Positions 22,201 through 33,064 of a stretch of DNA of 64,000 bases are shown piece by piece. The notes under the pieces were generated by a model. The model had not been told where the DNA came from and did no database searches. It saw nothing but the letters and a program-made list of their open reading frames with translations. The stretch is from Litsea cubeba (taxonomy: Eukaryota > Streptophyta > Magnoliopsida > Laurales > Lauraceae), in NCBI GenBank assembly GCA_012931725.1, contig CM022951.1, positions 13,096,340 through 13,160,339 on the forward strand. The letters run 5' to 3'. Positions within the stretch are counted from its first letter, which is position 1. Each line of letters starts with the position of its first letter. Made by a program: the position numbers and the translations under genes.

Positions 22201-25025
22201 CGCCGGTCACGACAGAATGAGCTTCCTTGACGCCTACCGAGGCTATCATCAGATCCCGCTCTACGAGCCCGACGAGGAGAAAACATCGTTCATCACCCCC
22301 CGCGGCACTTACTGCTATAAAGTGATGCCCTTCGGGCTGAAGAACGTGGGGGCGACCTATCAGCGCCTCGTCACGAAGATGTTCCAGGCCCAGCTCGGCC
22401 GAACGGTAGAGGTGTATATCGACGACATGGTCGTCAAATCTGTGCGCTCCGGCGACCATCTGGCGGATCTCGGCCAAGTCTTCGGCATCCTTCGCGCCTA
22501 CAAGCTCAAGTTCAACGCTTCCAAGTGCGCCTTCGGCGTAGCCTCTGGCAAGTTCCTCGGCAGCTTGGTGACGCGAAGGGGGATAGAGGCAAATCCGGAC
22601 CAGATCACTGCCATCCAGGGCATACAGAGCCCCTCCACCACGAAGGAAGTTCAGAAGCTTACAGGAATGGCCGCAGCACTCAATCGCTTCATCAGCCGCT
22701 CATCAGATAAGTGCAGACCCTTCTTTCAGCTTTTGAGGAAAAATTTGAAGTTCCAATGGACCCCTGAGTGCGACCAGGCATTGGCCGCACTCAAAATTTA
22801 TTTGATGTCACCACCATTACTCTCCACCCCAACTCGGGGGGAGATTCTGTATTTGTACCTTGCGGTCTCGGATCACGCAGTGAGCTCCGTCCTCATCAGG
22901 GAGGACGAGGGAGTTCAAAAGCCAATCTATTACACGAGCAAGACCCTGCTCGATGCCGAGACCAGGTACCTCCTGTTGGAGAAGCTTGCGTTGGCTCTTG
23001 TCACCGCCTCCCGCAAGCTCTCCCATTATTTTCAATCCCACACTATTGTGGTGATCACGGAGCACCCACTCCGTTCATTGTTCAAAAAAGCTGACTTTTC
23101 AGGGCGCATATCAAAGTGGGCAGTTGAACTGGGGCAGTATGACATACAGTACCGTCCCCGAACTGCGATCAAAGCCCAGATCCTGGCGGACTTCATTGTC
23201 GAATTCGCCTCCCCCAACCCGGCTCCGACCCAGCTCGGCACGGCGCTGGGGGGCAGAGGGCAAGAGCCAGTAGAAACAGAAGTCCAGCAGTCTCCCACCT
23301 CGGCATGGAAGATCTTTGTCGACGGGTCGTCCACCTCCAAGAGAGCTGGCCTCGGCATAGTTCTCCAATCGCCAGAGGGACTGGTCATTGAGCAAGCCTT
23401 CACCTTGGACTTCAAAGCGACGAACAATGAGGCAGAGTATGAAGCAATGATTGCAGGGTTGAACAGCGCCCGAATCCTCGGAGCCCAGCATCTGGAGATC
23501 TTCAGCGACTCTCAACTGGTAACTAGCCAGCTCGCTGGGGACTACCAGGCTAGGGACGACAGGATGGCGGCCTACTTGGCCCTTGCGAAAAAACTACTCT
23601 CCCAATTCCAGAAAGCCGAGGTCAGACAAATATCCAGAGACACCAACACGCTTGCAGATGCGCTTGCAAACCTGGCCTCCGCCGTCGAAGCAGGAAAGAA
23701 GAGGACCATCGAGGTCGGGTCAGTATCGAGGTCAAGTCTAGAACTCAATTCATCTCGGCTTGTCCTCTTTGCTGACCTCGGCCCCAACTGGATGGATCCG
23801 ATCGTCGCCTACCTGAAGGACGACCAGCTCCCTGAAGACAAGACCGAAGCCCACAAGATCAGGCTCAAGGCAGCTCGGTTTTGGCTTTCTCCAGAAGGCA
23901 AACTCTACAGGAAGTCCTTCACAGGCCCATACCTCCAATGCGTCCACCCGGCCAAGGTGGACGACTTCCTGTACGAGATCCATGAAGGAATCTGCGGCAG
24001 CCATATAGGAGGTCGGTCATTGGCCTACAGAGCAATCAGCCAGGGTTACTGGTGGCCCTACATGCAAAAAGACGCCCAGGTCTACGCCAGAAAATGCGAG
24101 AAATGCCAGAAGTTCTCCCACTCCCTCCATCAGCCAGCGCAGGATCTGAGTCCCCTCTCCAGTCCATGGCCCTTCGCTCAATGGGGCCTGGACATTGTGG
24201 GGCCTCTTCACCGAGCTCCAGGGAACAAGAGATGGCTGATAGTGGCTACGGACTACTTCACAAAGTGGATAGAGGCTGAACCGTTGTCTTCCATCACGGA
24301 CAGGGACTCCAGGAACTTCGTTTGGAAAAACATCCTTACGAGGTTCGGCATCCCCCGGACCCTGATCTCAGACAACGGGACTCAGTTCGATTCCAAATCC
24401 TTCAGAGACTTCTGCCAAGAGCACGGCATCAGAAACCATTACTCCACCCCGGCATATCCACAGAGTAATGGCCAGGCAGAAATCTCCAACAAAGTGATCC
24501 TGGACGGCCTGAAGAAGCGACTGGACAAGGCAAAGGGCAGATGGACAGGAGCTTCCGAGCGTGCTGTGGGCATACAGAACAACTCCAAGGAGGTCCACCT
24601 CGGCAACACCTTTCTCCCTGGCCTACGGGATGGAGGCGGTCATTCCCTTGGAAATCGGCCTTCCTACCCTGAGGACAGAGCTGGTCGACCAAGGCCGAAA
24701 TGAGACGAACCTGGCGATGGAGCTGGAGCTGGCGGACGAGCGACGAGAAGCAGCAGCCCTAAGACTAACCGATTATCAGCAGCGGTTAGCCAGGGCATAC
24801 AATCAAAATGTCAAGGAAAGAAGGTTCGCCACGGGAGAGCTCGTTTTAAAGAAGACCCTGCCAGCTGACAAAGAACCAAACGAGGGGAAGCTTGCCCCGA
24901 ACTGGCATGGCCCGTTCAGAGTAGTTTCACTGGCAGGAAAGTCAGCCTACAAGCTCGAAGACTTGGATGGCAAGCCGCTGCCGAGACCGTGGAATGCATC
25001 CCACTTGAAGAAATTTTATTTCTAA
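19277..25025 (+). pseudogene. Gypsy copy A gag-pol polyprotein (frameshifted near the integrase C-terminus)
   Basis: Start chosen at the ATG at 19277 (MPPKAKKG), because the frame upstream runs through the LTR and primer site. Order, in residues from this start: an arginine- and glutamate-rich N-terminus; a retrotransposon gag core (about 240-410); a zinc-knuckle-like C-x2-H-x4-H-x4-C (about 523); an aspartic protease with DSGSS (about 672); reverse transcriptase with VCVDFTDLNRAC (about 947) and YIDDM (about 1046); RNase H; a second RNase H-like domain starting IFVDGSS (about 1346); and integrase with the HHCC finger (CEKC about 1608) and D, D, E at about 1638, 1698 and 1733. At about 24547-24550 two bases are missing relative to copy B, so the frame ends at 24703 in 1808 codons. 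The integrase C-terminal part continues in another frame from about 24561 to 25025. Confidence 0.9.
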
Positions 25026-25106
25026 AGATGTAATGAACTTCAGAATCAATATAAGCAGCTTTTGCCTTGTCATCAATCTGTCTCTCTGGTCGACTCCGGC
25101 AGCACA

Positions 25107-25620
25107 GGCTCTACGCCCTGGAAACGGCTTCGAGTTCCTACAGCCTTTCCTAAAGCCCCGTGTCTTGGACACACTCAGGCTCTACGCCCTGGAAACGGCA
25201 TGAAAGAGTTCCTACACTCAGCCTTTCCTAAAGCCCCGTGTCTTGGACACACTAAGGCTCTACCCCTGGAAACGGCATGAAAGAGTTCCTACATTCAGCC
25301 TTTCCTAAAGCCCCGTGTCTTGGACACACTAAGGCTCTACGCCCTGGAAACGGCATGAAAGAGTTCCTACACTCAGCCTTTCCTAAAGCCCCGTGTCTTG
25401 GACACACTAAGGCTCTACGCCCTGGAAACGGCATGAAAGAGTTCCTACACTCAGCCTTTCCTAAAGCCCCGTGTCTTGGACACACTCAGGCTCTACGCCC
25501 TTGAAATGGCTTCGAGTTCCTACACTCAGCCTTTCCTAAAGCCCCGTGTCTTGGACACACTCAGGCTCTACGCCTTGGAAAAGGCCTGCAGTTCCTACAC
25601 TCAGCCTTTCCTAAAGTCTG
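25107..25620 (+). repeat. Tandem repeat block of copy A, ~78-bp monomer, about seven units
   Basis: AGGCTCTACGCCCTGGAAA recurs at about 25107, 25177, 25255, 25332, 25410, 25488 and 25563, so the steps are 70, 78, 77, 78, 78 and 75 bp. Each unit contains TTTCCTAAAGCCCC and GTCTTGGACACAC. It begins about 80 bp after the pol stop. Copy B has a 103-bp monomer at the same position with some shared words. Confidence 0.9.
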
Positions 25621-26590
25621 GGTTCATAAACCCCTCATGGCAGTTCGGCCAAGGGCAGTTTCCTGAAGTCCGGGTTCATACACCCCTCAGAAGGCCATTG
25701 CCGAACTCACTTTTGCCGAGCCGAGGCCAACGGAATGGGTCCACTTCGGCACAATACAGCTCGTCTCGGCCAAAGCCAGCCCTTTCGGCCGAGGTCAGTG
25801 CCAGCATTTAAACACAAATCCAAGCATTCCGGAACAGCGCAAAGAGATGAGAAAAAGAACTCAAAAGCACTGTACACAGTTTGGGTAATCAGAGAATCCC
25901 TTTTTATCCATTGCAAACTGCTTCGTTACAAAAGATACAAAACAGAAAATAAAGAGAGGCTAGGAGACTCTGATCTTCACCGACTCTTCAGGCAGAAGGC
26001 TCGAGGACGCCGGATCGCCGCCTGGAGGTTCTGAGCGATCCTGGACCTCACTGGGCTCTGCAACACCCTCGGCGGCCAGTGGGACCAGCCAAGCTTGAAG
26101 AAGCCTCCCGGTCCAGCGGGGCCTCATCCCGCCTGCCGTACGACGGGCGCACAGGGCCGTGTGGGACGAGAATGCGCCACCGTCCCCCTGCAGCGCATCC
26201 TCACTGTCTGGCCAAGGGCCGATGGCCATGGACCCACGTTCAGAGAGCGCGCGGCCCACGGGGAGTTCCTTCAGAGAGCGCGCAGACCACGACAGCCTTC
26301 CCCCCTCGGGGGTAGCCGTCCAACGGCGCAGGGTTTTCCCCCGGATCAAGTAATTTCAGGCACCTCCCAGACATGGTTCCTACAACTATGTTCCTTCCTT
26401 CTCCCATGGCGAGCCTGCTCCCCCTACTTATAGGATGGAGAAAGGCTCAGTCTCCAAGAGGAGTTATGGGGCGAAGTCTCCCACGCGTTACTGGGAATGC
26501 GCGACTGTCGACTAGTGATCCCTATGGCGCCACGTGGAGACATCCGTCAGATTCCCTCGTCAGCCGCGCCACCATGTTTATTGCTATTCA
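25621..26590. other. Gypsy copy A non-coding region between repeat block and antisense gene
   Basis: Patchy similarity to copy B (57780-58860, opposite orientation) shows that this is part of the element. There is no conserved open frame. Confidence 0.5.
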
Positions 26591-26700
26591 AGATCGCCCA
26601 AGATACGGAGGATCAGCGCGAATACCAATGAAGATCACCCAAGATACGGAAGATCAGCGCGAGTACCAAAGAAGATCACCTAAGGTATGGAGTGTCGACG
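26591..26700 (+). repeat. 41-bp direct repeat, about 2.5 units
   Basis: AGATC(G/A)CCCAAGATACGGA starts at 26591, 26632 and 26673 (third copy degenerate and incomplete). I do not see this array in copy B, so it is another copy-specific expansion in the region downstream of pol. Confidence 0.75.
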
Positions 26701-26933
26701 CCAGCGCCCAAGAGGACCACTCGATACTCAGTACTAACGTTTCGTCACAAGGAGCACTACCGAACTCAAGCAATCGAAGTACCAAGCTTAAAAGAGACAA
26801 AAGCACGAGTATTTCAAGAAACTTTCCATTGTATTAAAATCTAACTCATTACAGTGTTCAGCAAATACAAATTGAAGAAAATTACAGAGCATAAAAGCAA
26901 GAGCAAATATCCCGAGGTCCCGAGGTCCCGAGA

Positions 26934-29028
26934 TCATGACCGGTCAGTTGGACGGGCTGCAGCGTCAGAGGCTTCGCCGGACGGACGGGCAGAGGTCGGC
27001 ACCGGAAGCGTGTACGGAGGAGGCTCCCGAAAGGAGGGATGGCCCTCCGAGATCCCGACCTCCTTCAGGCCGGCAAGCCACCCTTTCGCCCAGGCCTTAT
27101 CCCTCACCACAAGAACCCTTTCCTTGTAGTGGGCGGTGACCTGCACTCTGGCGTCCTCGAACGCAGCATCGCACTCGGACTCGAGCTTCGCCTCGGCTTC
27201 ATCCGCCCTCCTGGACTCGGATTCGAGCTTCGCCTCGGCCTCATCCGCCCTCTTGGACTCGGCTTGAAGCAGGGCCGCGTAATCGTCTCCCATCTTCGAA
27301 ATGGAGACCTCGAGCTCGGCCACTCTGGTCCTCTCTGCCTCGGCATCCGCCCTCACCTGCTCGAGCTTCGCCGCGTATTCCTCTTCCACCCTGGCTAACT
27401 TCTGGCTAACGGCGTCCAGGGATTCCTGCAGGCCGTTCTTATCCACGGTCAGCTCGGCAACGTCCATGCTGTACCTGCGGATCCTGTCAGCAACGGCCAT
27501 GGACTTCTGTGCCGCCTGTCAAAGAAACGGGGTGTACGTGTTAGATCCAAAGAGCGTTAAACGCTAAATCGCTGGCTTGACAAAAGGAAATGAAGATTTA
27601 CCGCGAAGTTGGACTGCAACATCGATAGGATCAGCTTCTGATCGCTGTACTTGTCCAGCCGCTCCATGTCCCGGGGAAGGGCGCAGGCTCGCCCTAAGGC
27701 CTCGAGGACCGGGAGATCGATCTTGTGAAGAATGCAATCCTCCATCGTCATCGGCCTCCCCGGCCCAAGCATGAAGCTCGGCTCCCATAACGGCGGCCCT
27801 TGGGGCAACGAGGCAGCTGCCGAGCTAGGACCCGCGTCGGTCCTCGGCACCTTCAGCGGCCGGGTTTCCTCCTGCTCAACCTCAGCCGGGGACAGGCGTA
27901 CCTCTGGACCAACAGGGCTAGGGGGCGCAGGAACCTCCGCCACCTCTGCAGGGGAAGCTATCCGAGCCCTCGGAGAAGGATGCTCCGGGAAGCTCACCGG
28001 ATCCTGGGGGGCTCGGGCGTCCTCCGCTCCGAGCGCCAAGACCTCGAGGTCCTCAAAGGACAAGCGCCTGGTGCGCCTCATCTCGGAGCCTGGCGAGGGA
28101 GATCGGGCAGCTTGACTCAATTCCCGTCCTGAGACCTGAAGTCTCGATCCCGACGTGGAAGCTAAGGCTCCAGACGTGGCCCTGACGTCAGACGCCTGCG
28201 GGGGCTCTGCGACCTCCGGACCGGCTTGCTCCTGACCGACCTCGGATCCGGCACCTTCACTCTGGATCGGCTCTACGGTGCCCCTCAAATAGCCGCGGTA
28301 CTTCGGCCGGTACCCTAGCAGCGACCAAGCCGCCCTGCCGTCATGACCGCTATATCGCTTCACCAGGCGGAGCCAGGCATCGTTCCTCTTCCAAATATAT
28401 CTGGCAGCCCGTTTTCTCTCCTTCAAAGCTGCAACAATCAGAAGCATAAGCGCGACAGAACAAAAAGAAACTTATGAAAGAAAAGAAACGAAGGATGTTT
28501 ACTTGGGATGGTACCGAAGTGGCGAGGGACCTGGTAGCCTCTATCGGTGTCGGCCTCCCCAAACTCCCAGTTCCCCGAGACGTACAGAAGATCGTCTCCG
28601 GCATACTTGCTCGAATCCTCCAAGTATCGGACGAAGCCGTCCCGGCCTGGCTTAGCCCGGAGATAATAAGAATCTCCGGACTTGCATATGTCGTAGACGT
28701 CCTCAAGGTCGAAGACGCCGAAGTCGGTGCCCAGGACCTCATTCAACTTGACCGTGCCCATCACGATCTTGAAGGCATTCGGCAGCAGTTGGCAGGGACA
28801 GAGACACCACTGGCTAAGGCACCTCCTGAGAAGTGGGTGAAGGGGGAATCGGACCCCGCCTTCTATCACGGCCACTAGCGGAAAAGGCATCCAGCCTCCC
28901 GAAAAGTCGCGAGGGTTGTAGCCACGGGGTTCAGCACCCCTGACTTGGACATCAGCAGGGATCCTAAAGGCTGATCTGAATCCCTCGATCGCTGCCTCGC
29001 CCTCTAACCAGTGGCTATAAATCCCCAT
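26934..29028 (-). CDS. Antisense three-exon gene of Gypsy copy A (Transposase_28-like N-terminus, C-terminal coiled coil)
   Basis: On the strand opposite to gag-pol. Exon 1 29028-28503 (526 nt), exon 2 28428-27602 (827 nt), exon 3 27515-26934 (582 nt with stop). Introns of 74 and 86 nt begin GTAAAC and GTAAAT and end GCAG and ACAG. The joined product is 644 residues. Exon 1 (residues 1-175) has a globular region with VRFPLHPLLRRCLSQW and QLLPNAFKIV, resembling the plant family named putative gypsy-type transposon domain (Transposase_28, PF04195), whose function is unknown. Exon 2 is Pro/Ser/Glu-rich and probably disordered. Exon 3 is Ala/Glu/Arg-rich heptad-like sequence with a duplicated ADEAEAKLES unit, a strong coiled-coil candidate. 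No signal peptide or membrane segment is visible, so it is not an envelope protein. The exon structure matches copy B exactly. A biochemical role cannot be assigned. Confidence 0.8.
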
Positions 29029-29243
29029 TCCTATCCCAGTCTAAGAACAGAGAAACCCGCAGAAGAAGAGGCAGGGCAGAAGGAACTTACGGAAGCAGAA
29101 CGAAGATGCTGGGCAGCAGATGGACTCAACTTCAGCAGCGCACCACTCCTCAGATGAAGCTCCCTCACAGAAGCTTGCTCACCTCTGACGCTCGCCTCTG
29201 ATTCAGAATCGCAAACGAAGGGTAGAGCGGACCTCAACTGCCC

Positions 29244-29251
29244 TATATATA
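29244..29251 (-). promoter_or_regulatory. TATA-like box of the copy A antisense gene
   Basis: On the minus strand CTATATATAGGGC lies 216 bp before the antisense ATG. Copy B has CTATATATAGGGC 223 bp before its ATG, so the motif and spacing are conserved in otherwise variable DNA. Confidence 0.6.
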
Positions 29252-29309
29252 GCAGAGAGGCCCCCTTTCCAGAAGCCCTAATTGGGCGTGCCAAGGGGCG
29301 CCTCCCTGG

Positions 29310-29405
29310 GATTTCGCGCGAATCATTTCAAAAATTGATTACGCCCCTGACGAAACGGCGCGCAAATCATTTCAAAAATTGATTACGCCCCTGACGAGAC
29401 GGCGC
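29310..29405. repeat. Paired 43-bp direct repeat upstream of the antisense promoter (copy A)
   Basis: AATCATTTCAAAAATTGATT followed by ACGCCCCTGACGA occurs twice, the second word at 29341 and 29384. Copy B carries the same word twice at 65-bp spacing. The repeat lies between the antisense TATA motif and the 3' LTR and could be an enhancer-like duplication. Confidence 0.7.
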
Positions 29406-29605
29406 GTACGACCTCGAGGAGACAGACAACTAGCCAGGAGATGACGCGTGGAGCCGTCGACCTGTCTTCAGCATTGAATAGGGGACGCCATTTATTACCT
29501 CGAACATCCAAAGCGACAGCGAGTCAGGGCCGAAAGGGGCCTTCTCCTTCAGATAGACCCGGCACATAGCTCCCGACCTCACGGCACTGATGTTCTACGC
29601 GAGAT

Positions 29606-29623
29606 CAGAAGCTAGGGGGCAAT
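29606..29623 (+). promoter_or_regulatory. Polypurine tract of Gypsy copy A
   Basis: AGAAGCTAGGGGGCAAT directly precedes the 3' LTR. The same tract, reverse complemented, follows the copy B LTR at 54723-54740. It would prime plus-strand DNA synthesis. Confidence 0.75.
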
Positions 29624-30582
29624 TGTGTGGGGAGATTTCCAGAACTACAGGATTAAGCTAATCACAGCCATCAGATGGGGTTAAGCATTCTCACGTGCCA
29701 TCCGCGTGCCATCTACGTGGCACCAATCCCACCTAGGCTACCGGGACGGGAGGTCCGGCCGAAGTCAGGCAGCTCCGGGCCCTTAAACGCCGAGCTGGAC
29801 CACCTCGGGCATCATCTCGGCAAAGAGTCCACCTCGGCAGGGCCACCACGGATGCCATCTCCGCAGAGAGCCCTACCTCGGCTGAAGCCGCCTCGGCTGA
29901 AGAAGCCAGGACAGTAGCCGAAGCAAGGAAGAACCTTCGCTTGCGCCCCTCATCCCCCCACGTCATCAGGCACGTGGAGGGATAGGGTCACGAGCTAGTG
30001 GGACAGACACGACATCCAGCCGCCCGCTATCTTCACCAGATCGCTGACATGGCAGCATCCAGCGGCTGAGGCCACATCAGGGCAAGGCCCGAGGGCAGAT
30101 CCGCTGGTACTCCAACCGCCAAAGGCGCCCAACACAACCTGGCCCAACAAGACATGCATTTAATGCATTGTGGGCTGACCCGACTAGCATTAAATGCTGA
30201 GTGGGCCGGATTAGACTGCATTTATTACTTTGTGGGCTGATCATGACTTCCCAGTCGAATCATGGCCCCACACCAAGATATTCTCTGAAAGATACGATCC
30301 AAACCTCTATAAATAGAACTCCATGCAACATGCAAGGTACGCATAATCTCATTCACAGAGCCCTTACTCTGTCTCTCTTCTCCCTCTCCTTCCACTGTTC
30401 CAGTTCCCATACTGACTTTGGCATCGGAGAGCCTTGCGCCGCCCAGGCCAGGGTCCTCTGACCGTTTGCTATTCCCTTTCAGGCTTCCGGACGGCATCCA
30501 GTTATTCCCAGACACCATCATCTTCTCGGATAAGTCCTATAAGGCTCCCTCTTATTGTGGGTCATAATTTTCTGCACCTACA
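29624..30582 (+). repeat. Gypsy copy A 3' LTR (959 bp)
   Basis: Collinear with 18224-19181 from TGTGTGGGG to CACCTACA, followed by the target duplication GAATC. It carries the TATAAATA box at 30308-30315. Confidence 0.93.
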
Positions 30583-30587
30583 GAATC
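30583..30587. repeat. Target-site duplication GAATC of Gypsy copy A (right)
   Basis: Identical to 18219-18223. After it the Copia LTR resumes with TATGCCATCTGATG. Confidence 0.95.
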
Positions 30588-32008
30588 TATGCCATCTGAT
30601 GATGGAATAATCGTCCCCTTAGAATTATCTGATTAATCATCAAAATCTAAGATCTTAGTATATGGATGTTCCATATGGATATTGAACTTGTGGGTCGCTC
30701 CCTGGATCAAGAGAATGATATTCGAATAATGATTATGTTAAGGATATGAAGTTCTAAGGTTTAAATGTAATCGGGAAGGTTGATAGTACATATGATAACC
30801 TGACTCGATTATGGATGTTACATAGAGGGGCATTCAGGTCATTACACTTAGTAGGTCGAAGACAACTGTCATTTTATGACGAGCTTATTATATTATATAT
30901 TTGTCCTTGTAGTTCAACCATAACTCTTTAGTGGAATGAGTTAAGGTTAAAATGGTCTTAATGTTGCTATGAGTTTAGCATGGACATTTTGGTTATTTTG
31001 GGAGCCAATGGCAAATATGTCTTTTGGTCCCTTCTCTAGTCACTTACCAAGATTGGCATGGTTTCCTAAGACGTTTAGATAACATAAGGATGAATTATTT
31101 TAGTGGAAAAATAATTTTGAGTTTAAATTCAAATAGGCCTTTGATGGCATACATGAATTTAACTCTAGATAAATTGTATGTGGGCCTTGGTGTGCATAGA
31201 TATGTGGGACGTCCATAATAGGATTTCCATGGGTAAGGTTTCCAACTTTGAGTAGGACTCTCTACTTGGAAAGTTGGACTCCTCTTTGAATTAGTATTCC
31301 TATGAGTTAGTTTCCTTTTTGGATTAGGAACTTAAAATTAGTAAGTGTTCTACAACTAGGATTACTAATTGTATGGAAAGTTCCTTTTAGTTTCCTTTTC
31401 TAATTGGAGTGTTTCTTAAAGGAAATAAGTCTTTCCTTTTTGGACATCAATTAGAATAAGGATAGATAACTTTATGGAAAAGGTTTCCACAAAAGTTTCT
31501 ATAAAAGAAACTCATTCCCCATGGACGTCCAACACTTATTAAGCACAAGGAGAGCCCCACACGTCCAGCCTTGGAGAGGTTCTCTTCTTGAGAGAAGAAA
31601 GCTTAAGGTCTGAGATTTTCCCTTGGAGAAATAGTTCTTGTTTCCTAGATTAAGATCCCACCATCTTAGCCAATCAGATTTGGAAGTGAGATAGAGGAGA
31701 AGATCAAAGGCAATACTAGTGCAGGAAAATTCCAGCAACTTGTTTGCAAATTGCAAGTCTGAGTTCGGGCCTTTGGATCTATTTGTTCAGAGATTTGAAG
31801 TCTACAAATCTTCGAGGTAATAGTCTTATATCATCTCTATTAATTAGACACATGTTGGTCATGATTTAATGGAGTTTCTATGCGATTCTTTATGGCTGAT
31901 TTCCGCTGCATAGTGCAGAAATCAGATTTTTTAAAATCTGTCATACTTTGCATCAGCCATAGTAATCTCTTTATGAGAAGTTTCAGATCTGAATCGCGGT
32001 TTCCTTCA
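30588..32008 (+). repeat. Copia 5' LTR, second segment (1421 bp)
   Basis: It continues the LTR interrupted at 18223 and matches 38225-39645 with about 17 substitutions by eye and no length change. Both segments together give 2008 bp, exactly the length of the 3' LTR. Confidence 0.93.
31500..31507 (+). promoter_or_regulatory. Copia LTR TATA box
   Basis: TATAAAAG in TTCTATAAAAGAAACTC. The Gypsy insertion lies about 920 bp upstream of it within the LTR, so the core promoter is kept but distal U3 sequence is moved about 12 kb away. Confidence 0.6.
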
Positions 32009-32009
32009 G

Positions 32010-32022
32010 TGGTATCAGAGCC
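32010..32022 (+). promoter_or_regulatory. Copia primer-binding site (initiator tRNA-Met)
   Basis: TGGTATCAGAGCC begins one base after the 5' LTR. This is the standard plant Copia primer site complementary to the 3' end of initiator methionine tRNA. Confidence 0.9.
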
Positions 32023-33064
32023 ACTCCATGTGAAATCATGATCCCCTGTTGTGTGTAATTAATCCTAGATTGATTATGGGTATGGTGGCACCCTATTAAA
32101 GTTATGTTGTGATGCATGTTTTGTGCAAGTTTCATTAACATTGCTGGAATTTATTTTCCAGATTTGTTTAATGATGCACATAGTGAGTTTGCATGCACTA
32201 ACCTCTTTGATTGCAGCCATGTATTGCATCCTTGATGGTTCGCATGATTGTTATGTGGATTTGGATGTTTTTTAATTAGTTGGAAAGTGTACGATTACGC
32301 GGTTAGCAATCATAGGAAGTTGTAAAGTTTCCTTAATTTTATTCCAACTAGTCTTGATGTAAGCTTTCTTGAAAAGCATAGGAATCTCCAATGTAATTTT
32401 GGTTTTGTTTCAAGACAAGAAGGTTGCAAGAAATTGGAATCCTTGGAGATGAAGGAGTCAAGACTTCTAGATGCATGAGGAGTCCTAATTCGATTAGGAT
32501 TTGAAATCCTAAGAGCAAGGAGCCATCAAGGATTGCATACTTTTATTTGCTTTTATATATGGAATGCATGGATGAATGCTTTATATAATTGCTATAATTG
32601 TCACCTAGAAACATGGCCACCATTAGGTTCTAAAATTGGCATCTTTATTGTATTAGATTGTTTTTAGTTTGGCAAATTATTTTAAACGGAACTTAGACCA
32701 GCACCTTCTATTTGTCTAAGGTTTAAAATTGGATAGGGTTTAGTTTATCTTGGTACCCTTGGTTTCCAAAGGAGGCTAAACTAAAATCTAATTAGATGCT
32801 ACCTATGGGTTTTCATAACCCAAGATAGGTTTTTGACTCTTTGAAGGGATTTGCTCAAATGTTTTAAAGCAAAGGTTATTTGATTTTAAGATGACTTAAG
32901 TCATAAATTTAATTAACCAAGTTTGCTAGATTTAAAAAGAGCTTTTGAGTAAAACAATGTAAAGGTCAAAAAGTATAAACCCTACCGATAAATAATCAAG
33001 TGGGAGAGGGGTTTTAGGAAAGACCCCACGGCCTTCCATTTTCGGTTCATGTTATCTCATTAAA
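32023..33064 (+). other. Copia untranslated leader
   Basis: About 1 kb of non-coding sequence between primer site and the leader repeats. No conserved frame is seen. It would contain packaging and dimerisation signals, but none can be pointed out. Confidence 0.5.

Larger units (their letters stand above)
18224..30582 (+). mobile_element. Ty3/Gypsy Tat-type LTR retrotransposon, copy A (12,359 bp)
   Basis: TG...CA LTRs of 958 and 959 bp flank an internal region with a primer site, gag-pol in Gypsy order (integrase last), a tandem-repeat block, an antisense three-exon gene and a polypurine tract. A second RNase H-like domain between RNase H and integrase, together with coding capacity on the opposite strand after pol, is characteristic of the plant Tat clade (Ogre, Retand and Grande relatives). 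The insertion splits the Copia 5' LTR. Pol has a frameshift near 24549, so movement would need proteins from another copy. Confidence 0.92.

Noticed and set aside
25107..25620. Regularly spaced repeats as a CRISPR array
   Set aside because: The units are head-to-tail without unique spacers, lie inside a plant retrotransposon, and no cas gene is present.
28474..28878. Open frame of 134 codons on the plus strand, opposite exon 1 of the copy A antisense gene, also open in copy B (55489-55872 minus)
   Set aside because: It is the complement of exon 1. The differences between copies fall mostly at silent positions of the antisense frame and at its splice-consistent ends, so the sense frame is a shadow.
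26934..29028. Antisense gene as a retroviral envelope
   Set aside because: It is on the opposite strand, has no signal peptide or transmembrane segment and has a Transposase_28-like N-terminus and coiled coil.
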